57,412 nt of DNA. Source: Streptomyces poonensis. GTDB taxonomy: Bacteria; Actinomycetota; Actinomycetes; Streptomycetales; Streptomycetaceae. The position numbers were made by a program, and so were the translations under genes. A model generated the notes under the pieces. The model was not told where the DNA came from. It saw nothing but the letters and a program-made list of their open reading frames with translations, and did not search any database. This document shows positions 31,074 through 39,472 of the stretch, in pieces. Within the stretch, counting starts at the first letter, position 1, and each line of letters opens with the position of its first letter. The stretch is from contig NZ_BMVW01000019.1 in the NCBI RefSeq assembly GCF_014650915.1, positions 1 through 57,412 of the forward strand, read 5' to 3'.

Positions 31074-32096
31074 GTGACACGGCGAACGGACTGGGCCGAG
31101 TACGCCCGCCCCGTTGTCCCCGGGGGCCAAGGGGGCGGGGACGACGCGGGCGTCGCCCCCGCCGACGCGGAGGGGCCGTACAGAGGGTGGCCGCAGGACG
31201 GTCACCGGCTGGAGGACGGCCACCGTCCGAACGGTGGCCGCCCGAGCGATGGCCGGGCGGACGGCGGCCGGGCGGACGCGTACGGCCGGCCGGGCGACGG
31301 GACATGGCCCGACGGCGGTCCGAGCGGTACGGGGGCCTGGCCGGCGGGCGACGGCACGGGGCACGGTGACGACGGCGACAGTGATGGCGGCGGTCGTGCT
31401 CAGGGTGGTCGTTCTCACGGGAGTGGTGGTCCGCGTGGAGGGCGTGGTCGTGGGAGCGGCCGTGGGCGTCGGCGGCCAGACTTCGGGGAGTCGTCCGGGG
31501 CGCCCTTCGACCGGTCGTCCGGCGTCCGGCAGGGCGGAGCGGACGGAGCGGACGGAGGTTCCTCCTCCTCGTCGAGGGCCGGGGAGAGGGAGCCTTCAGG
31601 GGACCCGGTCGAGCGGGCGCGGGCGATCTGTCTGCGTCTGCTCACCGGGACCCCGCGTACGCGGAAACAGCTCGCCGACGCGTTGCGCAAGCGGGAGATC
31701 CCCGATGACGTGGCGGACCAGGTGCTGTCGCGGTTCGAGGAGGTCGGGCTGATCAACGACAGCGCCTTCGCGGACGCCTGGGTGGAGTCCCGGCACCACG
31801 GCCGGGGGCTGGCCCGGCGGGCGCTCGCACAGGAGCTGCGGACCAAGGGCGTGGACGCGACACTGATCGACCAGGCCGTCGCCCAGCTGGACTCCGATCA
31901 GGAGGAGGTCACGGCACGGGAGCTCGTCGCCCGCAAACTGCGCTCGACGCGTGGCCTGGACCGCGACAAGCGCCTCCGGCGTCTCGCGGGCATGCTCGCC
32001 CGCAAGGGGTACTCCCAGGGCCTGGCCCTCAAGGTGGTCCGCCAGGCACTGGAAGAGGAGGGGGAGGATACGGAAGGGCTGGACGAGAAGTACTGA
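31074..32096 (+). CDS. recX: RecX, regulator of RecA, with long disordered N-terminus
   Basis: The 340-residue protein consists of about 170 residues of Gly/Asp/Arg-rich low-complexity sequence (GGRADGGRADAYGRPGDG-type) and then a full RecX domain (about 175-335) of three helical repeats: ICLRLLTGTPRTRKQLADAL, VGLINDSAFADAWVESR and RLRRLAGMLARKGYSQGLAL. RecX binds RecA filaments and inhibits their extension. GTG 31074 starts three bases after the recA stop, and the genes are normally cotranscribed. The frame is intact, in contrast to recA. The extended N-terminus is a Streptomyces feature; most RecX proteins have 150-270 residues. Confidence 0.92.
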   Translation: MTRRTDWAEYARPVVPGGQGGGDDAGVAPADAEGPYRGWPQDGHRLEDGHRPNGGRPSDGRADGGRADAYGRPGDGTWPDGGPSGTGAWPAGDGTGHGDDGDSDGGGRAQGGRSHGSGGPRGGRGRGSGRGRRRPDFGESSGAPFDRSSGVRQGGADGADGGSSSSSRAGEREPSGDPVERARAICLRLLTGTPRTRKQLADALRKREIPDDVADQVLSRFEEVGLINDSAFADAWVESRHHGRGLARRALAQELRTKGVDATLIDQAVAQLDSDQEEVTARELVARKLRSTRGLDRDKRLRRLAGMLARKGYSQGLALKVVRQALEEEGEDTEGLDEKY

Positions 32097-32304
32097 GACG
32101 GGGTCGGGGTTCGGGGAACGGGGACACACCCACTGTTCGATGAGCCGAGAGCCGATGAGTCGGCGAGCTGGTGAACCGGTGAGCTGGGAAGTCAGCGGAC
32201 CGGGTGCCCCGGCGAGCCGGGCTGCCGGTGACCCAGTGAGGCGGGTACCGGCGTCGGCCCAGACAGTCGCTACCGCCGGCGCGGCGTGGCCCCGGCCGGC
32301 AGTG
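32097..32304. other. Convergent recX/rhodanese gap with degenerate repeats
   Basis: The 208-bp gap contains loosely repeated GAGC(C/T)G and GGTGA(A/G)C-type words (about 32135-32250). No gene or clear terminator hairpin is seen. Confidence 0.4.
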
Positions 32305-32817
32305 CTAGAGCGTCAGTGGGAGTCCGGCGTCCCGCCACGCCTGGAAACCGCCCACCAGGTCGGTTGCCCGGTGGAGGCCCAGTTGCCGCAGGGATGCGGC
32401 GGCGAGGCTGGAGGCGTAGCCCTCGTTGCAGATGACGACGACGCGCAGGTCGTGGTGAGCTGCCTCGGGGAGCCGGTGGCTGCCCTGGGGGTCGAGGCGC
32501 CACTCGAGTTCATTGCGCTCGACGACGAGGGCACCGGGGATCAGGCCGTCACGGTCCCGCAGGGCCGCGTAGCGGATGTCGACCAGGAGAGCGTCGCCTC
32601 CCCGCGCGGCCTCGTACGCCTCCAGGGCCTCGACCCGGTCGAGCTTCTCGCGGGCGCGCTCCAGCAGCTCGTCGATGCCGATCGGGTGTGCCGGGGCTTT
32701 CGGGCGTTCCAGGTCTTTCAGGTCTTCTGCCAAAACTTCCACGCCTCCCAGGACTCTCAGGTCTTCCAGATCTTGCGTTTCCTCTGCGCGTCCGAGGGGC
32801 TTCGAGGTGGGCCTCAC
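32305..32817 (-). CDS. Rhodanese-like sulfurtransferase
   Basis: The 170-residue protein has one rhodanese domain (about 55-168) with ALLVDIRYAALRDRDGLIPG and the active-site loop VVVICNEGYASS, whose Cys would carry the persulfide. An acidic Leu/Glu/Asp-rich N-terminal tail of about 45 residues precedes it. The GTG start at 32817 overlaps the stop codon of the cysteine dioxygenase gene (GTGA), so the two are coupled. Together they suit handling of sulfur released from cysteine oxidation, for example conversion of sulfite or persulfide species. The operon lies behind a Cys-rich leader peptide. Confidence 0.88.
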   Translation of the reverse strand: MRPTSKPLGRAEETQDLEDLRVLGGVEVLAEDLKDLERPKAPAHPIGIDELLERAREKLDRVEALEAYEAARGGDALLVDIRYAALRDRDGLIPGALVVERNELEWRLDPQGSHRLPEAAHHDLRVVVICNEGYASSLAAASLRQLGLHRATDLVGGFQAWRDAGLPLTL

Positions 32818-33365
32818 TGCCAGTCCTCCGGGCGTTCGACCTGCTCCAGGCGGAGCACGGGACCCGTGCGGCTGTAGCGGCGGATCCGGGGGAGGGGCGG
32901 GTAGTAGGCGTGGACGGAGACGGCGTGCTGTTCGGCGGACTCGTTGAGCACTTCGTGCACGTGATGGCGGCCGAAAGCCCGGCCCTGGCGGGCCGGCAAC
33001 CGCCGTACGCGGTCCACGCCTTCGGTGAGTTCCAGGGTTCGCCAGCCGTCGGTGGGCAGTCGGGCGGCGAGCGAGTTCTCGGTCAGTTCGCCGACGGCGG
33101 TGACGAAGGCGCCGACGGAGTCGGCGTGGTCGTGCCAGCCGGTGCCGGTGCCGGGCGGCCACCCGATGAGCCAGGCCTCGCTGCCGCCGGGGCCTTCGAG
33201 ACGGACCCAGGTACGGCCCTCGGGGTCGAGGGGGAGCGAGGCGATCAACTCGCTGTCGGCGGCCGCACGGCGCGCGAAGTCGAGCAGGTCCGCCGAGGTC
33301 GGGGTGGAGCCACCGGCGCGGGAGCGGGAGGGCACGGCGGAGGAAGCAGCAGGTGATACGGACAT
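32814..33365 (-). CDS. Cysteine dioxygenase-family cupin protein
   Basis: The 183-residue protein is a CDO-type cupin, which oxidises cysteine to cysteine sulfinate with O2. Iron-ligand histidines appear in the first cupin motif (GTGTGWHDHADSVGAFVTAV) and the second His in FGRHHVHEVLNES. Arg and Tyr residues near the C-terminus (VHAYYPPLPRIRRYSRTG) match the family. Start ATG 33365 has AGGA 8 bases upstream. Open frame continues into the leader upstream, but similarity starts after this ATG. It is followed by the coupled rhodanese gene, and the leader peptide with a promoter lies upstream. The assignment as a true cysteine enzyme rests on motifs and context. Confidence 0.88.
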   Translation of the reverse strand: MSVSPAASSAVPSRSRAGGSTPTSADLLDFARRAAADSELIASLPLDPEGRTWVRLEGPGGSEAWLIGWPPGTGTGWHDHADSVGAFVTAVGELTENSLAARLPTDGWRTLELTEGVDRVRRLPARQGRAFGRHHVHEVLNESAEQHAVSVHAYYPPLPRIRRYSRTGPVLRLEQVERPEDWQ

Positions 33366-33454
33366 GGTTACCGTCCTGAGAATGTTCGCGTGGGAGTGCA
33401 CGGCGGCGCACACGGAGAAGCGCGCGTGGCAGTGCAGGGGGAGAAGATGCGAGT

Positions 33455-33502
33455 TCAGCAGGACGGACGACACACGCAGCCCGCATAGCGGACGAGATCC
33501 AT
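33455..33502 (-). CDS. Cysteine-rich leader peptide (putative attenuator frame)
   Basis: A 15-codon frame reads MDLVRYAGCVCRPSC followed by TGA. It has a strong GGAGGG ribosome site 6 bases before its ATG. Three of the last seven codons are cysteine. The frame ends 89 bases before the cysteine dioxygenase start and lies about 40 bases after a good promoter. The layout matches known actinobacterial Cys-responsive upstream frames that couple ribosome stalling at Cys codons to downstream sulfur genes. Weak pairing between TGCAC and GTGCA segments in the spacer could form alternative structures. This particular leader has not, to my knowledge, been described; the regulatory role is inferred. Confidence 0.72.
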   Translation of the reverse strand: MDLVRYAGCVCRPSC

Positions 33503-33548
33503 ATGGACCCTCCGCCACAGGCGCACACAGGTGTCGGTCACGGTGCGG

Positions 33549-33577
33549 AGTACACCATGGCCGACGGGAGCGGTCAA
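33549..33577 (-). promoter_or_regulatory. Promoter of the leader/dioxygenase/rhodanese operon
   Basis: On the minus strand TTGACC (33577-33572) and TGTACT (33554-33549) are separated by exactly 17 bases, a good HrdB-type promoter. Transcription would begin near 33542, about 40 bases before the leader peptide. Confidence 0.65.
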
Positions 33578-33628
33578 CTCACGAGGAAGAGGGCGGGATC
33601 GACGGGGGAACGATACCGGCCACCTCTC

Positions 33629-35305
33629 TCAGCCCGCCTCCGCTTCCGCCCCCGCTTCCGTCTCCGGCTGCGCCCCGCCGCCCAGCGCCGCCTCCGCCGC
33701 CGCGTACAGATCCGCGGGGTGCACTCCGCTCAGCGCGGTCACCAGGTGGCCGTCCGGACGGACCAGCAGGACCGTGTGCGCGGCCGCGCCCGGGTAGCTC
33801 TCGGCGACCAGCAGCTCGGCGGGACATGGCAGCGCGGCCACGGCGGCCGCCAGCCGGGGCATGATCCCGGCGCTCACCCAGTGCTTGCGCGCCCACACCC
33901 CCGTGCCCGGCGCGATCAGTACCACCAGCAGCGCTCCGCGTCCGAGCCGGTCCCGCAGCCGGACGAAGGAACCGTCCTCGGCGGTCACCCGTACGTCGAC
34001 GACCGGGGCACCCGGCGGGGTGTCCACGGCGGTCTGCGAGTCGGCGTGCGGGGGCGCGAGCGGTGACTCGGCGTACACACTCGGCGCACCCAGCGGTCCG
34101 CGCCCCAGGTGGCCGTCGGCGAGGAGCGTGTCATGGCCGCGGGCCGAGCCGAGGACGTACGACCGCAGGCCCCCGCCGCCGCGCAGCACCGGCAGGGCCT
34201 GGTCGGCGGCGCGCAGCCGGGCGGCGACGACCGCCCGCCGCTCCGCCTGGTAGCTGTCGAGCAGCGCCTCGTGCGGGCCGTGGTGCCAGGCCAGGGCCAG
34301 CTTCCAGGCGAGGTTGTCGGCGTCCCGCAGGCCCTCGTCGAGACCCTGGGTGCCGAGTGCGCCGAGCAGGTGAGCCGCGTCTCCGGCGAGGAAGACCCGG
34401 CCGGCCCGCCAGCGGCGTGCGAGGCGGTGGTGGACGGTGTGCACTCCGGTGTCGAGCAGTTCGTACGCCGGTGTCGAACCGCCGCTCCAGCCCGCGAGCG
34501 TCTCCCGGATCCGGGTCACCAGCATCTCCGGCGTGACCAGGTCCTTGCCCGGCGGCAGCAGCCAGTCCAGGCGCCACACCCCGCCGGGCAGCGGCCGCGC
34601 GGTCACCTCGCCGCCCGTCGGGCCGGAGGTGCGCCACGGCGGCACCCGGTGCAGCAACGCCTCGCCGGGCCGGGGGAGTTCCGTGCGCAGCGCCGCCACC
34701 GCGTGCCGCTCCACGGCCGTACGCCCCGGGAAGCGGATGTCCTGGAGCTTGCGGACGGTCGAGCGGGGGCCGTCGCAGCCGACGAGGTAGCTGCCGCGCC
34801 ACCAAGTGCCCTTCGGCCCGCGCGTGTGCGCCGTGACGCCCGATGCCTCCTGCTCGATGCCGTCCAGCCGGCTCTCCACGGCGACCTTCACCAGCCGCTC
34901 GCCCGCGATGGCCTCGCGCAGCGCACTCGTCAGCGCATGCTGGGGGATGTGCAGCGGAGCGGCCGGTTCCACGGTGGTGCCGGACCCGTCCGCCGCGGCA
35001 CGGCCGAAGACGTTCTCCGGAGTGCTGCCCGGGGCGTCCTCCGCGAAGCGGATCTCCCGCATCACCTGTCTGCGCCGCATCGACCGCCAGCCGGTCCAGC
35101 GCAGCCCCGCCTCGGCGAGCGGTGCCCCGGTCAGCCGCATGAGCAGCGCTGCCGTGTCCTCACGCAGGACGACCGTCCGCGCGGGACGCTGCTCGTCCTT
35201 GCCGGGGCCCTCGTCGAGGAGTACGGAGGGGACGTCCTGACGGGCGAGCGCGAGCGCGAGCGTGAGCCCCACGGGCCCCGCTCCCGCGATGATCACCGGG
35301 TCCAC
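33629..35305 (-). CDS. FAD-dependent aromatic-type monooxygenase
   Basis: The 558-residue flavoprotein hydroxylase of the PheA/TfdB/UbiH family has the N-terminal Rossmann motif VIIAGAGPVGLTLALALA, the central LVGCDGPRSTVRK (DG motif) and the second FAD motif RVFLAGDAAHLLGALGTQGL. It also has the thioredoxin-like C-terminal domain (about 430-540) typical of phenol hydroxylases. Such enzymes hydroxylate aromatic or polyketide substrates using NAD(P)H; the substrate is not predictable here. Start GTG 35305 puts the FAD loop at residue 5; a run of purines (AGGGGG) lies about 9 bases upstream. No obvious pathway partner is adjacent. Confidence 0.87.
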   Translation of the reverse strand: MDPVIIAGAGPVGLTLALALARQDVPSVLLDEGPGKDEQRPARTVVLREDTAALLMRLTGAPLAEAGLRWTGWRSMRRRQVMREIRFAEDAPGSTPENVFGRAAADGSGTTVEPAAPLHIPQHALTSALREAIAGERLVKVAVESRLDGIEQEASGVTAHTRGPKGTWWRGSYLVGCDGPRSTVRKLQDIRFPGRTAVERHAVAALRTELPRPGEALLHRVPPWRTSGPTGGEVTARPLPGGVWRLDWLLPPGKDLVTPEMLVTRIRETLAGWSGGSTPAYELLDTGVHTVHHRLARRWRAGRVFLAGDAAHLLGALGTQGLDEGLRDADNLAWKLALAWHHGPHEALLDSYQAERRAVVAARLRAADQALPVLRGGGGLRSYVLGSARGHDTLLADGHLGRGPLGAPSVYAESPLAPPHADSQTAVDTPPGAPVVDVRVTAEDGSFVRLRDRLGRGALLVVLIAPGTGVWARKHWVSAGIMPRLAAAVAALPCPAELLVAESYPGAAAHTVLLVRPDGHLVTALSGVHPADLYAAAEAALGGGAQPETEAGAEAEAG

Positions 35306-35388
35306 GGCGTGGTGCCCCCTGCCCGGACCGGTGTCCTGAGGAACGTACGGGAACAGGCAGTTGAAGGGGGGTGCACGATCACAGAACG

Positions 35389-35418
35389 TATGCAACCCAT
35401 TGCCGGTGCTTGCGTCAA
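35389..35418 (-). promoter_or_regulatory. Possible promoter of the FAD monooxygenase gene
   Basis: Minus-strand TTGACG (35418-35413) is followed after 17-18 bases by TTGCAT/TGCATA. An inverted repeat GCAA-TGGG-TTGC overlaps the -10 and could be an operator. Confidence 0.4.
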
Positions 35419-35422
35419 GTGA

Positions 35423-35454
35423 CGGAGGCAGTGGCGATCATGCCACTGCCTCCG
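35423..35454. terminator. Strong hairpin between gluD and the FAD monooxygenase gene
   Basis: A 13-bp perfect stem (35423-35435 with 35442-35454) has a 6-base loop. The T-run (35456-35460) follows it on the plus strand, although both neighbouring genes are on the minus strand. For gluABCD it acts as a stem without U-tract. Confidence 0.8.
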
Positions 35455-35507
35455 CTTTTTCACATATCGTCAGGTGTTTTGTGCCGCACGGCACTTCGCC
35501 CGGCGGT

Positions 35508-36443
35508 TCAGGGTGCCTTGCCCACGTCGCCCCCGGCCCTCGCGCCCGCGTCGACACCGTGCACGCCGACGACCTCGCCGGGCGCGTTGAGGTCTTCCAC
35601 GTCCTCGGCACCCAGGACCACGCCCGTGCTCTTCTTGCTGCGCCGGAGCCTGCGCTCCAGCCAGGAGGCGAAGCTGGTGAGGAGGAAGTTCAGGACGATG
35701 TAGATGAGCGCCACCACGATGAAGCTGGGGATGACGTTCGCGTAGTTCGCCGCCAGCGTCTTGCGGCCGTTGAGCAGGTCGGTGAAGTTCAGCATGGCGC
35801 CGCCGAGCGCCGTGTCCTTCACGATCACGACGAGCTGGCTGACGATCGCCGGCAGCATCGCGGTCACGGCCTGCGGCAGCAGGATGGTCGTCATCACCTG
35901 CGTCTTGCGCATGCCGATCGCCTGCGCGGCCTCCGTCTGCCCCTTGGGCAGCGACAGGATGCCCGCACGGACGATCTCGGCGAGCACCGAGGCGTTGTAC
36001 AGGACGAGGCCCGTGACCACCGCGTACAGCGGCCGGGTGTCACTCTCGATCGCGGTGTAGTCCGAGTAGAACTGGTTGGCGAAGACCATCAGCAGCAGCA
36101 CCGGGATGGCGCGGAAGAACTCGACGATCACGGCCGCCGGGACCCGTACCCACCGATGGTCCGACATCCGGGCGATGCCGAGGGCCGCACCGAGCGGCAG
36201 GGCGATGATCATCGACAGGGCCGCGGCCTTGAGCGTGTTGCCGAGGCCGGGCAGCAGGTACGTCGTCCAGGCCTGCCCCTCAACGAAGGGGCTCCACTTG
36301 GCCCCCTCCATCTGGCCCGCGTCGGCCATGGTCTGCCAGATCCACCAGAGCGCGAGCACCAGCAGGGCGGCGAAAACCACCGAGAGGATCATGTTGCGCC
36401 GCCTGGCCCGGGGCCCCGGCGTGTCGTACAGAACGGAACTCAT
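35508..36443 (-). CDS. gluD: Glutamate ABC transporter permease GluD
   Basis: This 311-residue permease of the polar amino acid ABC uptake family has about five or six membrane helices. The EAA-loop signature AQAIGMRKTQVMTTILLPQA contacts the ATPase. The N-terminus MSSVLYDTPGPRARRR is cytoplasmic; the C-terminal 35 residues (EDVEDLNAPGEVVG onward) are an acidic tail beyond the family core. It starts inside the gluC stop codon (ATGA overlap), so the two permeases are coupled. It is last in the gluABCD order, which matches the glutamate uptake system of corynebacteria and streptomycetes. Substrate is inferred from gene order and the binding protein. Confidence 0.9.
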   Translation of the reverse strand: MSSVLYDTPGPRARRRNMILSVVFAALLVLALWWIWQTMADAGQMEGAKWSPFVEGQAWTTYLLPGLGNTLKAAALSMIIALPLGAALGIARMSDHRWVRVPAAVIVEFFRAIPVLLLMVFANQFYSDYTAIESDTRPLYAVVTGLVLYNASVLAEIVRAGILSLPKGQTEAAQAIGMRKTQVMTTILLPQAVTAMLPAIVSQLVVIVKDTALGGAMLNFTDLLNGRKTLAANYANVIPSFIVVALIYIVLNFLLTSFASWLERRLRRSKKSTGVVLGAEDVEDLNAPGEVVGVHGVDAGARAGGDVGKAP

Positions 36444-37108
36444 CGCTTCACCGCCAGTCGCTTGCCGAGCCATCCGAGAAGCAGGCCGGTCGGCAGCGTC
36501 AGCACCACGAAGCCCAGGGCGAAGATCGTGGCGATGAGGAGGAGCTGCGCCTCGTTCTCGATCATTTGCTTCATCAGGAGCGCGGCCTCGGCCACGCCGA
36601 TGGCCGCCGCCACCGTGGTGTTCTTGGTCAGGGCGATCAGTACGTTGGTCAGCGGGCCGATCACCGAGCGGAACGCCTGCGGGAGCACGATGAGCGTGAG
36701 CACCTGGTTGAAGCTCAGCCCGAGCGCGCGGGCCGCCTCCGCCTGGCCCACGGGCACCGTGTTGATGCCGGAGCGCAGCGCCTCGCACACGAACGTCGCG
36801 GTGTACGCGCTCAGCCCCAGCACGGCGAGCCGGAAGAACTTCGTGTCGAAGTCGTCGGCCGCGCCGAGGTTGACACCGAAGATGTTGGACAGGCCGAGCG
36901 AGGTGAACACGATGATCACGGTGAGCGGGATGTTCCGCACGATGTTCACGTAGGCCGTGCCGAAGCCGCGCATCAGCGGCACGGGGCTGACCCGCATCCC
37001 GGCCAGGATCGTGCCCCAGACCAGGGAGCCGACGGCCGAGAGCAGCGTCAGCTGCACTGTGGTCCAGAACGCCCCTAGGACGTCGTAGCCTTCAAGAAAG
37101 TCGAACAC
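36440..37108 (-). CDS. gluC: Glutamate ABC transporter permease GluC
   Basis: The 222-residue permease has five membrane helices and the EAA-loop ARALGLSFNQVLTLIVLPQA. It begins at GTG 37108 (MFDFLEGYDVLGAFWTTVQL) and heterodimerises with GluD. The gap to gluB is 78 bases; the overlap with gluD is 4 bases. Confidence 0.92.
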   Translation of the reverse strand: MFDFLEGYDVLGAFWTTVQLTLLSAVGSLVWGTILAGMRVSPVPLMRGFGTAYVNIVRNIPLTVIIVFTSLGLSNIFGVNLGAADDFDTKFFRLAVLGLSAYTATFVCEALRSGINTVPVGQAEAARALGLSFNQVLTLIVLPQAFRSVIGPLTNVLIALTKNTTVAAAIGVAEAALLMKQMIENEAQLLLIATIFALGFVVLTLPTGLLLGWLGKRLAVKR

Positions 37109-37186
37109 GATCTCCCGCGCTTCCGCGTGTGCCGAGGGCGGTGACGGACCGCCGGCGTACCGAACGGCCCGTCACCGGTGACTGCC

Positions 37187-38023
37187 TTACTTGACGATGT
37201 CGCCGATCTTCGGGGCGGACTCGTTCTCGTAGTTGGAGCCGAAGTTGGCCTCGACGGCCTTGTCCCAGGACTTGTCCTGGACCATCTTCTCCAGGGCCTT
37301 GTTGATCTTGTCGACCATCTCGGTGTCGCCCTTCTTGACACCGATGCCGTAGTTCTCGTTGCTCAGCTCCAGGCCGGCCAGCTCGAACTTGCCCTTGTAC
37401 TGCTCCTGAGCCGCGTACCCCGCGAGGATCGAGTCGTCCGTGGTCAGGGCGTCGACCGCACCGCTCGCCAGGCCGTCCAGGCACTCGGAGTACGTGCCGA
37501 GCTGCTGCAGCTGGGCATCGGGGGCGAAGTCGTTCTTGACGTTCTGCGCGGAGGTGGAGCCGGTGACCGAGCACAGCTTCTTGCCGTTGAGGTCCTCGCC
37601 CTCCGTGACCTTCTCACCGGCGCGGACCAGCAGGTCCTGGTGGGCGAGGAGGTACGGGCCGGCGAAGTCGACCTTCTCCTTGCGCTCGTCGGTGATCGAG
37701 TAGGACGCCGCGATGAAGTCGACGTCGCCGCGGGACAGCGCGTTCTCGCGGTCGGCGCTCGGCGTCTCCTTCCACTCGATGTCCTTCTCGTCGTAGCCCA
37801 GCTCCTTGGCCACGTACGTCGCGACATCGACGTCGAAGCCCGAGTAGCTGCCGTCGGGCTCCTTGAGGCCGATGCCCGGCTGGTCGAACTTGATGCCGAT
37901 CGTGATCTTGTCGCCACCGCCGGAGGCGCTGTCACCGTCCTTGTCACCGCCACCACAGGCGGTCGCGGTCAGGGCGAGGACGAAGGCGGCGGCCGAGGCG
38001 GCGGTGACCTTGTGGAGCTTCAT
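37187..38023 (-). CDS. gluB: Glutamate ABC transporter binding lipoprotein GluB
   Basis: The 278-residue periplasmic-type binding protein is anchored as a lipoprotein. A hydrophobic signal ends in LALTATAC with the lipidated Cys at about residue 23, followed by a Gly/Asp-rich linker. Family 3 solute-binding motifs include GFDVDVATYVAKELGYD, VDFIAASYSITDERKEKVDF (the extended family signature), FAGPYL and NENYGIGVKKGD. ATG 38023 has AAAGGA about 9 bases upstream; a nearer ATG at 38032 overlaps the ribosome site. The gap to gluA is 151 bases and contains a hairpin that may set transcript ratios. Confidence 0.93.
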   Translation of the reverse strand: MKLHKVTAASAAAFVLALTATACGGGDKDGDSASGGGDKITIGIKFDQPGIGLKEPDGSYSGFDVDVATYVAKELGYDEKDIEWKETPSADRENALSRGDVDFIAASYSITDERKEKVDFAGPYLLAHQDLLVRAGEKVTEGEDLNGKKLCSVTGSTSAQNVKNDFAPDAQLQQLGTYSECLDGLASGAVDALTTDDSILAGYAAQEQYKGKFELAGLELSNENYGIGVKKGDTEMVDKINKALEKMVQDKSWDKAVEANFGSNYENESAPKIGDIVK

Positions 38024-38104
38024 GGTGCACATCCTTTGCGTGGTGAAAAGAAGCGGGCCGTCGGTGCGGGTGACGCAGGCTGTCGGGATCCCGGGTGAGC
38101 GGAA

Positions 38105-38132
38105 CCTCGGTCGGCCCCGAGGGTGACCGAGG
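38105..38132 (-). terminator. Intercistronic hairpin between gluA and gluB
   Basis: CCTCGGTC (38105-38112) pairs with GACCGAGG (38125-38132) across a 12-base loop. It has no T-tract. It may stabilise the gluA 3' end or attenuate readthrough. Confidence 0.5.
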
Positions 38133-38174
38133 CGCTGATCAGGTGGTTCTCCGGCGGTGAGCCCGTCGGTGACC

Positions 38175-38951
<777 letters not shown>

Positions 38952-39034
38952 CGCTTACTGGCTCCGTCCTCCTCGGTTTCGGAGGAGGGTAGGTCCCCGG
39001 TGCGACCAGCGTCATTACATCTGAGGGGAAATTG

Positions 39035-39063
39035 AGCATAACGATCCGATTTCGGGCTGCCAC
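39035..39063 (-). promoter_or_regulatory. Promoter of gluABCD
   Basis: Minus-strand GTGGCA (39063-39058) and TATGCT (39040-39035) are separated by 17 bases. The -10 matches TANNNT and the -35 matches TTGACA at four of six positions. The leader would be about 80 bases. Confidence 0.55.
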
Positions 39064-39405
39064 TCCGCGTAGTGACCGGAATGGTGCTGCGTACCGGCTG
39101 GGTAACGCCCGGCGGCAGCTACTTGACGCGGTCCTCGGTCATCGGCGTCACTGCCAGGAGGCACGCGCGCGTGCCTGCCCTTTCCGCCTGCCACGACCGG
39201 GGCTTTCGCCTGTCACGGCCGGACGTTCCGGTCGCCGCGCCGACCGGGGTCCGCCGTGTCCGCGGAAGCCGAACAGGCCGGAATCCCGCGGTCGGAAACG
39301 CGCAACGCGCGACCCGCGACCCACGCGACCCGCAACCCACACGGTCCGGGAAGCGTGGTCCGGGATGTGCGATCCGGGACCCGCCCGAAGCCCGCACGTA
39401 CGACC

Positions 39406-39454
39406 ACGACCCGCGACACACGACCCGCGACACACGACACACGACCCGCGACCC
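39406..39454 (+). repeat. 14-bp tandem repeats in the response regulator leader
   Basis: ACGACCCGCGACAC occurs at 39406-39419 and 39420-39433. A half unit ACGACAC follows (39434-39440), then ACGACCCGCGACCC (39441-39454). Related words (GCGACCCGC, CGACCC) extend upstream to about 39305. The block ends 5 bases before the ribosome site of the downstream gene. Confidence 0.85.
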
Positions 39455-39472
39455 ACATCGGAGGGGGCCGGA

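Larger units (their letters stand above)
38952..39472. other. Divergent gluA / response regulator region
   Basis: This 521-bp region holds the gluA promoter, a CCTCC...GGAGG hairpin (about 38966-38988) in the gluA leader close to its ribosome site, and a tandem 14-bp repeat block just before the response regulator gene. No credible gene was seen. Confidence 0.6.

Noticed and set aside
33366..33518. Longer cysteine dioxygenase starting upstream of 33365
   Set aside because: The extension has no family similarity and overlaps the leader peptide in another frame; ATG 33365 has a ribosome site.
39406..39454. CRISPR-like array
   Set aside because: Units are 14 bp and directly adjacent without unique spacers, so it is a tandem repeat; no cas genes in the window.
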